Assembly: GCA_947626985.1 (NCBI GenBank)
Contig: CANQUG010000012.1
Span: 1-63,028, forward strand
From: an uncultured Lachnospiraceae bacterium
Lineage (GTDB): Bacteria; Bacillota; Clostridia; Lachnospirales; Lachnospiraceae
Length of the DNA: 63,028 bases
Direction of reading: 5' to 3'
Part shown: one piece after another, positions 30,952 to 39,821 of the stretch
Numbering within the stretch: the first letter of the stretch is position 1
Layout of the letters: each line of letters begins with the position of its first letter
The notes under the pieces: model-generated
What the model was told of the DNA's origin: nothing
Seen by the model: the letters and a program-made list of their open reading frames with translations, nothing else
Databases searched by the model: none
Position numbers and translations under genes: made by a program

Positions 30952-32043
30952 ATGAATCAAGAAAGACTGAACAGAATTTTAACCGCAATGAAGGAAAACG
31001 GAGTTTCCCAGATGATCATCTCCGATCCCGTAACCATATTTTATCTCACAGGGCGCTGGATCATTCCGGGAGAGCGTCTTCTGGCTCTGTACCTGAATGT
31101 GAACGGGGACCGGAAGCTGGTGGTCAACCGTCTGTTCCCTCAGGAGCCCATTTCGGATCTTGACCTGATCTGGTATGAGGATACCCAGGACGGCGTTCAG
31201 ATTCTCAGCGGCTTTGCGGAGGCCGGAGTCACCATGGGAATAGACAAGAACTGGCCCGCCAGATTTCTTCTCCGTCTTCAGGAGCTGGCACCGGACTGCC
31301 GGTACGTCAACCATTCCTTTATCGTGGACCGGGTGCGCATGTACAAGGATGAGCAGGAGCGGGAACTGATGAGAAACGCTTCCCTCCTCAACGACCAGGT
31401 GATGGAAAAGCTGATTCCCCTCACCGGTCAGGGCTTCACGGAAAAGGAGCTTCGGGACAAAGCCCGGGAGCTGTATCTCCAGACCGGCTGCGAGGACTTT
31501 TCCTTTGAACCAATCATCGGCTTCGGCAAAAACGCCGCCGATCCCCATCATTCCCTGGATCAGTCCAGAGGAAGCTATGGAGACTGTGTAGTCCTTGACA
31601 TCGGCGGAAGAAAATCCGAGTACGCCTCCGATATGACCCGTACCGTATTTCTGGGGGAAGTATCCGAGCGTCAGAAGGAAATTTACAAGATTGTTCTGGA
31701 GGCAAATCTGCGGGGCATCGCGGCGGCCAGACCGGGAAACCGCATGTGCGACGTGGATGCGGCGGCCAGAAATTACATAGAAGAAAAGGGCTACGGCCCG
31801 TATTTTACTCACAGAACCGGTCATTCCATCGGTCTGGAGGTTCACGAGAGCGGAGACGTCTCCGCGGTGAACGAGGACGTGATTCGTCCGGGACAGTGCT
31901 TCTCCGTGGAACCGGGAATCTACCTTCCGGAGGAGGGTATCGGAATCCGCATCGAGGATCTGGTGCTCATCACGGAGGACGGCTGTGAGGTGCTGAACAA
32001 ATTTACCAAGGATATCATTGTAGTGCCCTGCAAAAAAGACTGA
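30952..32043 (+). CDS. M24 family Xaa-Pro peptidase
   Basis: 363 residues of the creatinase/prolidase type: an N-terminal creatinase_N domain (to ~130) and a C-terminal pita-bread domain with the dinuclear metal ligands visible: Asp in VLDIGGR, Asp in SDMTRTVF, His in GHSIGLEVHE, Glu in VEPGIYLP and Glu in IRIEDLV. Cleaves X-Pro bonds in the cytosol. ATG 30952 follows AGGGAG. The next genes form a peptide ABC importer, so peptide uptake and Pro-peptide breakdown are likely linked. Confidence 0.9.
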   Translation: MNQERLNRILTAMKENGVSQMIISDPVTIFYLTGRWIIPGERLLALYLNVNGDRKLVVNRLFPQEPISDLDLIWYEDTQDGVQILSGFAEAGVTMGIDKNWPARFLLRLQELAPDCRYVNHSFIVDRVRMYKDEQERELMRNASLLNDQVMEKLIPLTGQGFTEKELRDKARELYLQTGCEDFSFEPIIGFGKNAADPHHSLDQSRGSYGDCVVLDIGGRKSEYASDMTRTVFLGEVSERQKEIYKIVLEANLRGIAAARPGNRMCDVDAAARNYIEEKGYGPYFTHRTGHSIGLEVHESGDVSAVNEDVIRPGQCFSVEPGIYLPEEGIGIRIEDLVLITEDGCEVLNKFTKDIIVVPCKKD

Positions 32044-32068
32044 AACCGTCACAGAGCAGTGTCTGACA

Positions 32069-32126
32069 GGACAGCCTTTTCCGGAGCAGGACTGAAAGCG
32101 GCCTGTCTCATTGAAAAGGGGCTGTC
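32069..32126 (+). other. Stem-loop between peptidase and peptide transporter genes
   Basis: GGACAGCCTTTTC (32069-32081) is complementary to GAAAAGGGGCTGTC (32113-32126) with a 2-base bulge. It has no T run after it, so it may be an mRNA processing or stability element, or a partial terminator. Confidence 0.45.
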
Positions 32127-32180
32127 AGCGGCGGACTCCGGTCCGGGCAGGTCAGGAAACAGATAAAGGAGATGAAAGCG

Positions 32181-33254
32181 ATGCCGTCGGAAAATGAAAA
32201 TATGGTGCTTCAGGTGAAAAACCTGTCTGTGGAATTTCGTACAGCGGAGGGAACCGTCCGGGCAGTGAACGATTTAAGCTACGAGCTCCACAGGGGAGAA
32301 GTCCTGGGGATCGTGGGGGAGAGCGGCAGCGGAAAAAGCGTTTCATCCCTGGCAGCCATGAGGCTGATTCCCGATCCCCCGGGAAAAATCGTGAACGGAG
32401 AAATTCTCTACGGCGGAAAGGACCTGGCACGCTGCACGGAAAAGGAGATGGAGAAAATTCGCGGAAACGATATCTCCATGATCTTCCAGGAACCCATGAC
32501 GTCCCTGAATCCCATCATTACCTGCGGGAAACAGATCGCGGAATCCCTCCGCCTCCACAAGGGACTGAAAAAGAAGGAAGCCCTGGAGGCCGCCGTAAAG
32601 ATGATGAGAGCGGTGGGAATCGCCAATCCGGAAATGCGGGCAAAGCAGTATCCCCACCAGATGTCCGGCGGTATGCGTCAGAGAGTGATGATCGCCATGG
32701 CTCTGGCCTGCAGTCCGCAGATCCTTATTGCCGACGAGCCCACCACGGCTCTGGACGTGACCATTCAGGCGCAGATTCTGGATCTGATCCGGAAACTGAA
32801 CAGGGAATATCACACCTCGGTCATCATGATCACCCACGATCTGGGAGTGGTGAATGAACTCTGCAGCAAGGTGATCGTCATGTATACAGGACGCGTCATG
32901 GAGGAAGCCTCCACCGACGACCTGTTCCGCAAACCCCTTCATCCCTATACCATCGGACTTCTGAATGCCATTCCAAAGATTGAAAAGGAAAAGAAGCCTC
33001 TCGTTACCATTCCGGGCGTGGTGCCCAACCCCACGGAAAAGCTTCAGGGCTGCAGTTTTTGCCCCAGGTGCGACCGCGCCATGGAGATCTGCGCGCGTCA
33101 GGAGCCGCCGGTGACAGTGATGGATGACCGCCGGGTGAGCTGCTGGCTGTACTGCGGTCAGGAATCCCCGCAGTCTGAAAACAGCGCTTCCCGCATCGCC
33201 GGCGGGAGAGTGCAGCGCGGGGAAGCCGAAGGAGGTGAGCAGAATGGCAGATAA
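32181..33254 (+). CDS. Di/oligopeptide ABC transporter ATP-binding protein (DppD/OppD type)
   Basis: 357 residues: Walker [10 protein letters not shown]-loop [11 protein letters not shown], signature MSGGMRQR, Walker [12 protein letters not shown], and the C-terminal oligo_HPY extension with a Cys cluster ([14 protein letters not shown]) that holds an iron-sulfur cluster in some family members. Powers the importer encoded downstream. ATG 32181 is chosen since AAAGGAG sits 9 bases before it; the ATG at 32172 abuts the site. It overlaps the next gene by 11 bp. Confidence 0.93.
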   Translation: MPSENENMVLQVKNLSVEFRTAEGTVRAVNDLSYELHRGEVLGIVGESGSGKSVSSLAAMRLIPDPPGKIVNGEILYGGKDLARCTEKEMEKIRGNDISMIFQEPMTSLNPIITCGKQIAESLRLHKGLKKKEALEAAVKMMRAVGIANPEMRAKQYPHQMSGGMRQRVMIAMALACSPQILIADEPTTALDVTIQAQILDLIRKLNREYHTSVIMITHDLGVVNELCSKVIVMYTGRVMEEASTDDLFRKPLHPYTIGLLNAIPKIEKEKKPLVTIPGVVPNPTEKLQGCSFCPRCDRAMEICARQEPPVTVMDDRRVSCWLYCGQESPQSENSASRIAGGRVQRGEAEGGEQNGR

Positions 33255-34209
33255 TCGGCATCAGCCGCTGGTGGAAGTAAAGGATATGAAAATTCATTTC
33301 AGCCAGGGAAGAAATTCCGGCATTGTGGTAAAGGCGGTGGACGGCGTTTCCTTTACCATAAACCGGGGAGAAACCTTCGGCGTAGTGGGGGAGAGCGGAT
33401 GCGGCAAGAGCACTCTGGGCCGCGGAATCCTGAGGCTCATCGAACCCACGGACGGCTCTGTGATTTATGACGGCAGGGACATGGAAACCCTGGGCAAAAA
33501 TGAGATGAAGCAGCTTCGCCAGAAGATCCAGATCATTTTTCAGGATCCCTCCGCCTGTCTGAATCCCAGACGAACAGTGAAAAAAATTCTCATGGAGCCC
33601 TTTAAGGCTCATGGGATCAAGGATAAAGAACTGATTGACAAACGTATTATGGAGCTGGTGGAGCTGGTAGGACTGGCAGATTATCATTTGTCCAGATATC
33701 CCCACGAGCTTTCCGGAGGACAGAAGCAGAGAATCGGCATTGCCAGGGCTCTGGCTCTGAATCCGGAGCTGATCGTCTGCGACGAGGCGGTTTCCGCATT
33801 GGATGTGTCCGTTCAGGCTCAGGTGATCAATCTGCTGGACGAGCTGCAGAAAAAGCTGGGACTGGCCTATCTGTTTATTTCCCACAATCTGAACGTGGTT
33901 CATCATATCAGCCACCGGGTGGGCGTCATGTACCTGGGAAAAATGGTGGAGATCGCCACGGCCGACGAGCTGTACGACCATCAGGCGCATCCCTACACCC
34001 AGGCTCTTCTGTCCGCCATTCCCCAGACGGAGGACAGGAAGATGCAGGAGCGGATCATTCTCCAGGGGGAGGTGCCCAATCCGGCAAATCCGCCTTCGGG
34101 ATGCCATTTCCATACCAGATGCCCTCAGTGCTGCGAAATCTGCCGCCAGCAGGATCCGCCGCTGAGAAACATGGGAGGCGGCCATTATGTGGCCTGCCAT
34201 CTGGCGTGA
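33244..34209 (+). CDS. Di/oligopeptide ABC transporter ATP-binding protein (DppF/OppF type)
   Basis: 321 residues: Walker [20 protein letters not shown], signature LSGGQKQR, Walker [13 protein letters not shown] and the HPY tail with [14 protein letters not shown]. The usual DEP after Walker B is DEA here, as often seen in OppF/DppF. Forms a heterodimer with the preceding ATPase. ATG 33244 lies 8 bases after GGAGG; the upstream GTG 33235 overlaps the ribosome site. Confidence 0.93.
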   Translation: MADNRHQPLVEVKDMKIHFSQGRNSGIVVKAVDGVSFTINRGETFGVVGESGCGKSTLGRGILRLIEPTDGSVIYDGRDMETLGKNEMKQLRQKIQIIFQDPSACLNPRRTVKKILMEPFKAHGIKDKELIDKRIMELVELVGLADYHLSRYPHELSGGQKQRIGIARALALNPELIVCDEAVSALDVSVQAQVINLLDELQKKLGLAYLFISHNLNVVHHISHRVGVMYLGKMVEIATADELYDHQAHPYTQALLSAIPQTEDRKMQERIILQGEVPNPANPPSGCHFHTRCPQCCEICRQQDPPLRNMGGGHYVACHLA

Positions 34210-34217
34210 GGGCGCAA

Positions 34218-34263
34218 CCGGACTGAGTCCGGAGAAATGCTTCAGATCCTGGCCTTTCTGAAG
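34218..34263 (+). other. Two small hairpins before the binding-protein gene
   Basis: CCGGACTGAGTCCGG (34218-34232) and CTTCAGA/TCTGAAG (34240-34263) follow the dppF stop. Hairpins between ATPase and binding-protein genes often protect or process the mRNA so that the binding protein is made in excess; that role is inferred. Confidence 0.5.
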
Positions 34264-34312
34264 TGAGTTTTCATCATTATGCGTTAATAAATAAAGGAGG
34301 ATATATATTATT

Positions 34313-35893
34313 ATGAAAAAAAAGCTTTTGACAGTTACCGCAGTGACGGCTGCTCTTCTGGCTTCCAGCCAGGCGGCGTGGGCAGCCACAGGCGATCAGG
34401 TAGTGATTGGCGCCCAGACGGATATCGTTACCCTGGATCCCGGCCGCTGCTATGAGCCCTACGCAAACCTGTTCCTTCGCGCATGCTATGACACCCTGTA
34501 TGAGTTCCGCAACGACGCGGACGGCGCTCAGCCCATGCTGGCCACAGGCTGCGAATTCTCCGAGGACGGACTGACGGCCACCATCACCATCCGTGATGAC
34601 GCTGTGTTTGCCTCCGGAAATCCCGTCACTGCCGAGGACGTGAAATTCAGTATCATGAGATGCAAGAATTTAAAGGACAACCCTTCCTTCATCTGTGACG
34701 TGATCGACAGCATTGACGTGGTGGATGATCATACCGTTCAGTTTAACCTGAACACACCTGACAGCTCCTTCACCTCCAAGCTGGCATACTGCAGCATGTC
34801 CATCATCGATTCCACTCTGGCCAAAGAGCAGGGCGCGACCGATGCGGAGGACGCAGCTACCACAGACACGGCCAAGGAATTCTTTGACGCCGGCGCCAGC
34901 CTTGGTTCCGGCCCCTACCAGATTACCAGCTATCTTCCGGACGAGGAATTTGTCCTGGAGCAGAATGAAAACTATTACGGAGAGGCTTCCTCCATTCCGA
35001 AATACATCATCCAGGAGATGGACGACGCCAATACGCAGATGATGTCCCTGACGCAGGATGATATTCAGATCGCGCTGAACCTCAGCGAGGATACCGTGAG
35101 CGAACTGGAGGGCACGGATGGCGTGGATGTTCTTTCCTTCCCGACCATGACCATGGGCTTCGTATTTATGAACATGGATGAGAGCCTGGGCGGACCGGTT
35201 TCCGATCCCAAGGTGCAGCAGGCGATCCGTCTGGCCATCGATTACGCAGGAATCCAGCAGATCGTAGGCGACGGTTCCCTCACGCCTCTTTCCTATGTAC
35301 AGGTAGGTCTTCTGGGCGCGCTGGATGCCAGAGATCCTTCCTACACAGATGTTGAAAAGGCCAAAGAGCTGCTGGCGGAGGCAGGTTATCCCGACGGCTT
35401 CGAGATCGACTTCCCCTGCTGTACCCTGGCTCCCGAAGGCATTCCGCTGACGGATCTGGCCGTGAAGCTGGCGGACGACCTTTCCAAGATCGGTATTACC
35501 TTAAATATTCAGACCGTTGACTGGACCGGCGGCTATGCGGAGGATTACCGCGACGGCAAGCTGGGCTTCAGCGTAATGTACTGGTCGCCGGACTATCAGG
35601 ATCCCAACGCAGAGCTGGAATTCCTTCCCGGCGGTATCGTAGGCCTTCGTTCCGGATGGGCTGCAGAGATGGATCAGGAGCTGGCGGATATGAAGGGTCA
35701 GATCGTCAGCGAGCTTGACCAGGATGCACGTGTGGAGAAACTGAAAGAGATGCAGGAGAAGACTGCGGAATACGGTCCCTTCATCCCCATCGTACAGTAT
35801 CCCAAGTATATGGGCGTTACCTCTCAGCTGACCGGCGTGGAATTCTCCGACAGCTACAGAATGGACGTCCGCACCATCGAGTGGGCGGAGTAA
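34313..35893 (+). CDS. Peptide ABC transporter substrate-binding protein (SBP_bac_5)
   Basis: 526 residues of the DppA/OppA cluster. An N-terminal signal peptide (MKKKLLTVTAVTAALLASSQ, cut near AAWA|A) precedes the lobe starting VVIGAQTDIVTLDPGRCYEP, the hallmark of the family. Odd: no lipobox Cys is present, although Gram-positive binding proteins are normally lipid-anchored; it may be released or held by other means. AAGGAGG lies upstream of ATG 34313. It delivers peptides to the permeases encoded next. Confidence 0.92.
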   Translation: MKKKLLTVTAVTAALLASSQAAWAATGDQVVIGAQTDIVTLDPGRCYEPYANLFLRACYDTLYEFRNDADGAQPMLATGCEFSEDGLTATITIRDDAVFASGNPVTAEDVKFSIMRCKNLKDNPSFICDVIDSIDVVDDHTVQFNLNTPDSSFTSKLAYCSMSIIDSTLAKEQGATDAEDAATTDTAKEFFDAGASLGSGPYQITSYLPDEEFVLEQNENYYGEASSIPKYIIQEMDDANTQMMSLTQDDIQIALNLSEDTVSELEGTDGVDVLSFPTMTMGFVFMNMDESLGGPVSDPKVQQAIRLAIDYAGIQQIVGDGSLTPLSYVQVGLLGALDARDPSYTDVEKAKELLAEAGYPDGFEIDFPCCTLAPEGIPLTDLAVKLADDLSKIGITLNIQTVDWTGGYAEDYRDGKLGFSVMYWSPDYQDPNAELEFLPGGIVGLRSGWAAEMDQELADMKGQIVSELDQDARVEKLKEMQEKTAEYGPFIPIVQYPKYMGVTSQLTGVEFSDSYRMDVRTIEWAE

Positions 35894-36018
35894 GCCGGAA
35901 ACAGATCAGCCAAGGGCAGAACATGCCTGAAAGCTGCAGCTATTACATGAATTTTTAAAGCAGGATGCAGCCGGGCGGCGCGGGGGTGTCTCCGCGCCTG
36001 CCGGGGAAAGGGTGAGGT

Positions 36019-37041
36019 ATGGACACGCTGAAGTTTATCGTGAAAAGGATTATCTATCTTTTAATACTGCTGCTGGGCGTCGCCACGATCGTATTTATCC
36101 TGACGCGTCTGGTGCCCACGGATCCGGTGGCGGCCAATCTCAGCCAGAGAAACCTGAGCGATCCGGAGATCGTGGCGGCCTTCCGCCAGAAATGGGGTCT
36201 GGACAAACCGATATGGGAACAGTTTATCATTTATCTGAAGGGTCTGCTCCGGCTGGATTTCGGAACATCCATCCGCACCAGCAAGCCGGTGCTGGACGAG
36301 CTGAAGCGATGCTTCCCGGCCACCTTTGAGCTGTCCCTGTTTGCCATTATCATTGCCACGGTTTTCGGAATTCTTTTCGGGATCATCTCCGCTCTCAAAC
36401 GGAACAGCTGGCTGGATCAGCTGGTGAGAGCCATCTCCGTGGCAGGCGTGAGCGTGCCCACATTCTGGCTGGCGCTGCTGCTTCTGTATTTCTTTTATTA
36501 CAAGCTGGGAATCGCGCCGGGCACAGGCAGGATCAGCAAATCCTTCGACGCCCCTGCGGCGGTGACGGGACTGTACGTGATCGATTCCCTTCTGGAGGGC
36601 GACCCGGCCAAGGCCTGGGACTGCTTAAGTCACCTTATCCTTCCGGGCTGTGTTCTCGCTGCCTTCACCATGGGCCTGATTACCAGAACCGCCAGATCCA
36701 ATCTTCTGGAGGTCATCTCCACAGATTATATCCGCACGGCCAGGGCCAAGGGCATGGCAAACATCCGGCTGATCCTCCATCATGCGCTGGGAAACGCCCT
36801 GATACCCGTCCTCACAGTGGTTGGTCTGGGCTTCGGCAATCTTCTTGGAGGAACGGTGCTGGTGGAGACCATTTTCAGCTGGCCCGGAGTAGGGCAGTTT
36901 GCCTATGAATCGGTGACGAAGCTGGATTCCCCCGGCATTATCGGCGTAGCCATACTTATCGCCCTGAATTACGGAATCATAAATACCATTGTGGACATCC
37001 TGTACGGAGTCATCGACCCGAGAGTGAGGAGTGGAGTATGA
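36019..37041 (+). CDS. Peptide ABC transporter permease (DppB/OppB type)
   Basis: 340 residues, six membrane helices. The N-terminus (FIVKRIIYLLILLLGVATIVFIL) is typical, and the EAA loop is visible as TDYIRTARAKGMANIRLILHHALGNALIP. Forms the channel with the next gene product. Between the binding-protein gene and this one is a 125-bp gap with a GC-rich inverted repeat (GGCGCGGGGG...CCGCGCC). The stop overlaps the next start (ATGA). Confidence 0.94.
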   Translation: MDTLKFIVKRIIYLLILLLGVATIVFILTRLVPTDPVAANLSQRNLSDPEIVAAFRQKWGLDKPIWEQFIIYLKGLLRLDFGTSIRTSKPVLDELKRCFPATFELSLFAIIIATVFGILFGIISALKRNSWLDQLVRAISVAGVSVPTFWLALLLLYFFYYKLGIAPGTGRISKSFDAPAAVTGLYVIDSLLEGDPAKAWDCLSHLILPGCVLAAFTMGLITRTARSNLLEVISTDYIRTARAKGMANIRLILHHALGNALIPVLTVVGLGFGNLLGGTVLVETIFSWPGVGQFAYESVTKLDSPGIIGVAILIALNYGIINTIVDILYGVIDPRVRSGV

Positions 37042-37874
37042 TGAAAAAAATAAAACGAATATTTACATCAAATTTGCTGTTCACTCTGGGAACATTGATC
37101 TGCATTTTCTGGATTCTCGCCTCCATTCTGGCTCCCGTTGTGGCGCCCTACGACCCATTGGCTCAGGATCTTCTGCTGAAGCTGAACGCGCCTTCCCTGG
37201 CCCATCCCTTCGGGACGGATAATTTTGGCAGGGATATTTTAAGCCGTGTGCTTTACGGCGGACGCTACTCCCTTCTGGCGGGCATCCTGACGGTGATCCT
37301 GGCGGGCATCTTCGGGAGTATTTACGGAGCGATTTCCGGATACTTCGGAGGCGTCCTGGACAATATACTCATGCGCATTTCGGAAATGATCAAAGCATTT
37401 CCCACCATCATACTTGCCATCGTTATTACTTCCGCCCTCGGTTCCAGTCTGTTTAACACCATGATTGCTCTGGTGATCGTGGCGTGGCCCAACTACGCCA
37501 GACTGATGCGGAGCGTGGTGCTCTCGGTGAAGGAGAGCGAGTATGTGGAAGCGGCCAGAGCTCTGGGAACTTCCCGGTGGAGAATCCTGTTTTTCGAGAT
37601 CATTCCCAACAGTGTGACCTCCGTGATCGTAATGGCCACCACAGATATCGGAAATCAGATTCTGCTGTTTTCCACCCTGAGCTTTCTGGGACTGGGAAAT
37701 CCGCCGCCCACGCCGGAGTGGGGAATGATGGTTTCCGACGGGGTGAGTTATTTTAACAAATTCTGGATGGCAGGCTTTCCCGGACTGGCCATCTTTACCA
37801 TGGCCATCGGGGCAAACTTCGTGGGAGACGGCCTGCGGGACCTGATGGACCCCAAACTCAGGAAAAACTTCTGA
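37038..37874 (+). CDS. Peptide ABC transporter permease (DppC/OppC type)
   Basis: 278 residues with six membrane helices, the FGTDNFGRDILSRVLYGGR segment characteristic of DppC/OppC and an EAA loop ESEYVEAARALGTSRWRILF. Last gene of the importer operon (order D-F-A-B-C); a palindromic element with a T run (37902-38006) follows and may terminate it. Confidence 0.94.
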   Translation: MMKKIKRIFTSNLLFTLGTLICIFWILASILAPVVAPYDPLAQDLLLKLNAPSLAHPFGTDNFGRDILSRVLYGGRYSLLAGILTVILAGIFGSIYGAISGYFGGVLDNILMRISEMIKAFPTIILAIVITSALGSSLFNTMIALVIVAWPNYARLMRSVVLSVKESEYVEAARALGTSRWRILFFEIIPNSVTSVIVMATTDIGNQILLFSTLSFLGLGNPPPTPEWGMMVSDGVSYFNKFWMAGFPGLAIFTMAIGANFVGDGLRDLMDPKLRKNF

Positions 37875-37901
37875 AAATCAAAATGTTTACTGCCAGATTC
37901 A

Positions 37902-38006
37902 AGGGGCTGCCGGATAAATGCCGTGACGGCGCACTATATGAGGAATTTTCTTTGTAACTCGTCATATGGTGTGTCCCGCCGGCATTTACCGACAGCCTTG
38001 TTTTTT
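37902..38006. repeat. ~100-bp palindromic dispersed element, copy 1
   Basis: Two near-complementary ~37-bp arms (37902-37941 and 37962-37999); outer bases GGGGCTGCCGG and CCGACAGCC, inner TATATGA/TCATATG, ending in a T run. The same element recurs at 39602-39702. Could act as terminator for the peptide importer; the repeat nature suggests a MITE-like or REP-like origin. Confidence 0.8.
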
Positions 38007-38183
38007 CCCTTTTCCGGGAGACTCTTCATCCTTCACAATGAAAATCTGATCTGAATCAGGAAAATACAGCCTTTCCATCCCCATATCGTGATAACCCCAT
38101 ACACGCTTTTTCTCTCAACCTTAGAGCATTTCACGCATTACTTCTGTAGAACGAGAAAACCGGTGCGGGAATCCGACATACAG

Positions 38184-38359
38184 CTGGCAGGCCTGTGCTT
38201 CCTGTCTGGCAGACCGTTTGGGCGCGGTTTTAACGGAGACGAAATCCACCGCTTACGGAGACTTGGGCGCGAAGGCTTTCCTGAGCGTCCTAGCCGGAGT
38301 TAGCGGTTAGTTCGCCGGAGTGTTGCGCCGTCAACAGACAGGAAGCACAGGCCTGCCAG
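38184..38359. repeat. 176-bp element with 25-bp perfect terminal inverted repeats (copy B)
   Basis: The ends 38184-38208 (begin CTGGCAGGCCTGTGC) and 38335-38359 are exact reverse complements over 25 bp. The interior shares ordered blocks with 19585-19710 and, more weakly, 51231-51289. No open reading frame. Looks like a non-autonomous mobile element or a structured RNA unit. Confidence 0.75.
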
Positions 38360-38455
38360 CGTCCACAGGAGCATCTGCTTTATGAGCACACTTTTGAACC
38401 AGCGTCCGCAGGAGCATCTGCTCCATAAGCATATTTTTCAATCTGCGTCCACAGA
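38357..38455. repeat. 43-bp tandem repeat, ~2.3 copies
   Basis: Units begin at 38357, 38400 and 38443 (CAGCGTCC, CAGCGTCC, CTGCGTCC) with shared GCAGGAGCATCTGCT/ACAGGAGCATCTGCT and CATA(T/C)TTTT-like parts. It directly abuts the right end of the TIR element. The rest of 38456-38645 is AT-rich leader for the next gene. Confidence 0.7.
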
Positions 38456-38645
38456 AATATCCTCCCCCATGAAAAATAGCACGCAGGATAAGAAAGAATA
38501 CAAATCAGGTCAAAAAACGTCTAGTCCGTATTGTACAGAAATGATAAAATGAAATAATAAATTTCATTTTATTTATCAGTACCTCAGATACTGAAAACCA
38601 TTACCTGACGATTTACAAAAAGAAAATGCAAAAGGAGTGAGAGTT

Positions 38646-39593
38646 ATGAACTGTAAAGTAATGGGAATTACCGCCGGAAGAAAAAACAGCAACTGCGAAT
38701 TTCTGCTGAAGGAAGCCCTGATGGCCTGCGAAGAAGCCGGAGCGGAAGTAACAATGATCAATCTGAGAGATTATAACATTGTGGACTGTACCGGCTGCAC
38801 TTCCTGCACGAAATCCATGTCAGAAGGCAAATATACCGGCTGTATACTGGACAAAAAGGACGACAAAAAGAAAATCATGGACGTAATGCTGGCACAGGAT
38901 GCGGTAATTTTTTCCGTACCTACCTATGACCTGATGCCCTGCGCCACCTACCTGTCCTTCGCCCAGAGAAGCTTAAGCTACGAAACAGCATTCCTGGAGA
39001 CAATCGGAGCCATTGAGCACAAGGACCGCATTGCCGGCCTGATCGCAGCCGGCGGTTCCACCAGATCCTGGCAGTCCATGGCTCTGGAGGGTCTGCAGGC
39101 CACCATGTTCACCACCGATATGAAGGTTGTGGACATGCTCCTTGCCACCCGTGTTCCCGGCAACGGACAGTGCCTGCTGGACGACGCCCTGATGGCAAGA
39201 GCCCGAAAGATGGGAGAAAACATCATGAAGTCCATAGCCACGCCTCCCGAGGAGAGAACCTGGCTTGGAGAGGAGGACATGGGATGGTGCCCCAACTGCC
39301 ATTCCAACGCACTTGTTCTCGGAGAAGTGCAGTGGGACGGCCTGTATTATCCGGTGGAATGCCAGGTGTGCGGAGCCGGCGGCAATCTGGAGCCGGACGG
39401 AAAGGGCAGATGGAAATTTGTCATCCAGAAGGACGGCCTTCTGAAAGACAGAACCACCGTGGAAGGACGCGCAAAGCACCTGGAGGAGATCGGCCGTACC
39501 CAGGGAGGCTTCTTTGCCAATCCCGAAAACATGAAACTTGTGGGAGAGAGAAAACAGAAATATCTTCAGAAGAAATTCCGGGGAATTGACTGA
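38646..39593 (+). CDS. Flavodoxin-fold NAD(P)H oxidoreductase with Cys-rich C-terminal zinc-ribbon region
   Basis: 315 residues. Residues 1-~190 are a flavodoxin-like FMN reductase domain of the iron-sulfur flavoprotein type: GITAGRKNSNCEFLLKEAL binds FMN phosphate, and CTGCTSC with further Cys could hold a cluster. Residues ~210-260 contain CPNC...CQVCG, a zinc-ribbon-like pair, an unusual addition. Likely a cytosolic electron-transfer enzyme; substrate unknown. ATG 38646 is 8 bases after AAAGGAG. It lies alone between two copies of the palindromic element. Confidence 0.75.
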   Translation: MNCKVMGITAGRKNSNCEFLLKEALMACEEAGAEVTMINLRDYNIVDCTGCTSCTKSMSEGKYTGCILDKKDDKKKIMDVMLAQDAVIFSVPTYDLMPCATYLSFAQRSLSYETAFLETIGAIEHKDRIAGLIAAGGSTRSWQSMALEGLQATMFTTDMKVVDMLLATRVPGNGQCLLDDALMARARKMGENIMKSIATPPEERTWLGEEDMGWCPNCHSNALVLGEVQWDGLYYPVECQVCGAGGNLEPDGKGRWKFVIQKDGLLKDRTTVEGRAKHLEEIGRTQGGFFANPENMKLVGERKQKYLQKKFRGID

Positions 39594-39601
39594 CCGGATA
39601 T

Positions 39602-39702
39602 GGGGGCTGTCGGATAATTGCGTGACAGCACAATATATGGATGTTCCTTTTTGGAATCATTCCATATGCTGTGCTCCGTCAGCATTTACCGACAGCCCCT
39701 TT
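39602..39702. repeat. ~100-bp palindromic dispersed element, copy 2
   Basis: Arms 39602-39640 and 39662-39699, outer bases GGGGCTGTCGG/CCGACAGCCCC, inner TATATGG/CCATATG, loop GTTCCTTTTTGGAA. Same element and orientation as 37902-38006. It starts 8 bases after the flavoprotein stop and may terminate it. Confidence 0.8.
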
Positions 39703-39821
39703 GTTCAGAAAGGCAAAGGCGGAAAAAACGTGGTTCCGGTGCAAAAAAAATAATTTTTGTGTGGAATTTTTTTGAATAAAGGAGTAGAATGTAAAAAACA
39801 ATTAAGAAAGAAGGAATTATT

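Noticed and set aside
39703-39821. SAM riboswitch or T-box before metQ
   Set aside because: The 119-bp leader is AT-rich with none of the conserved core elements or a tRNA-binding bulge.
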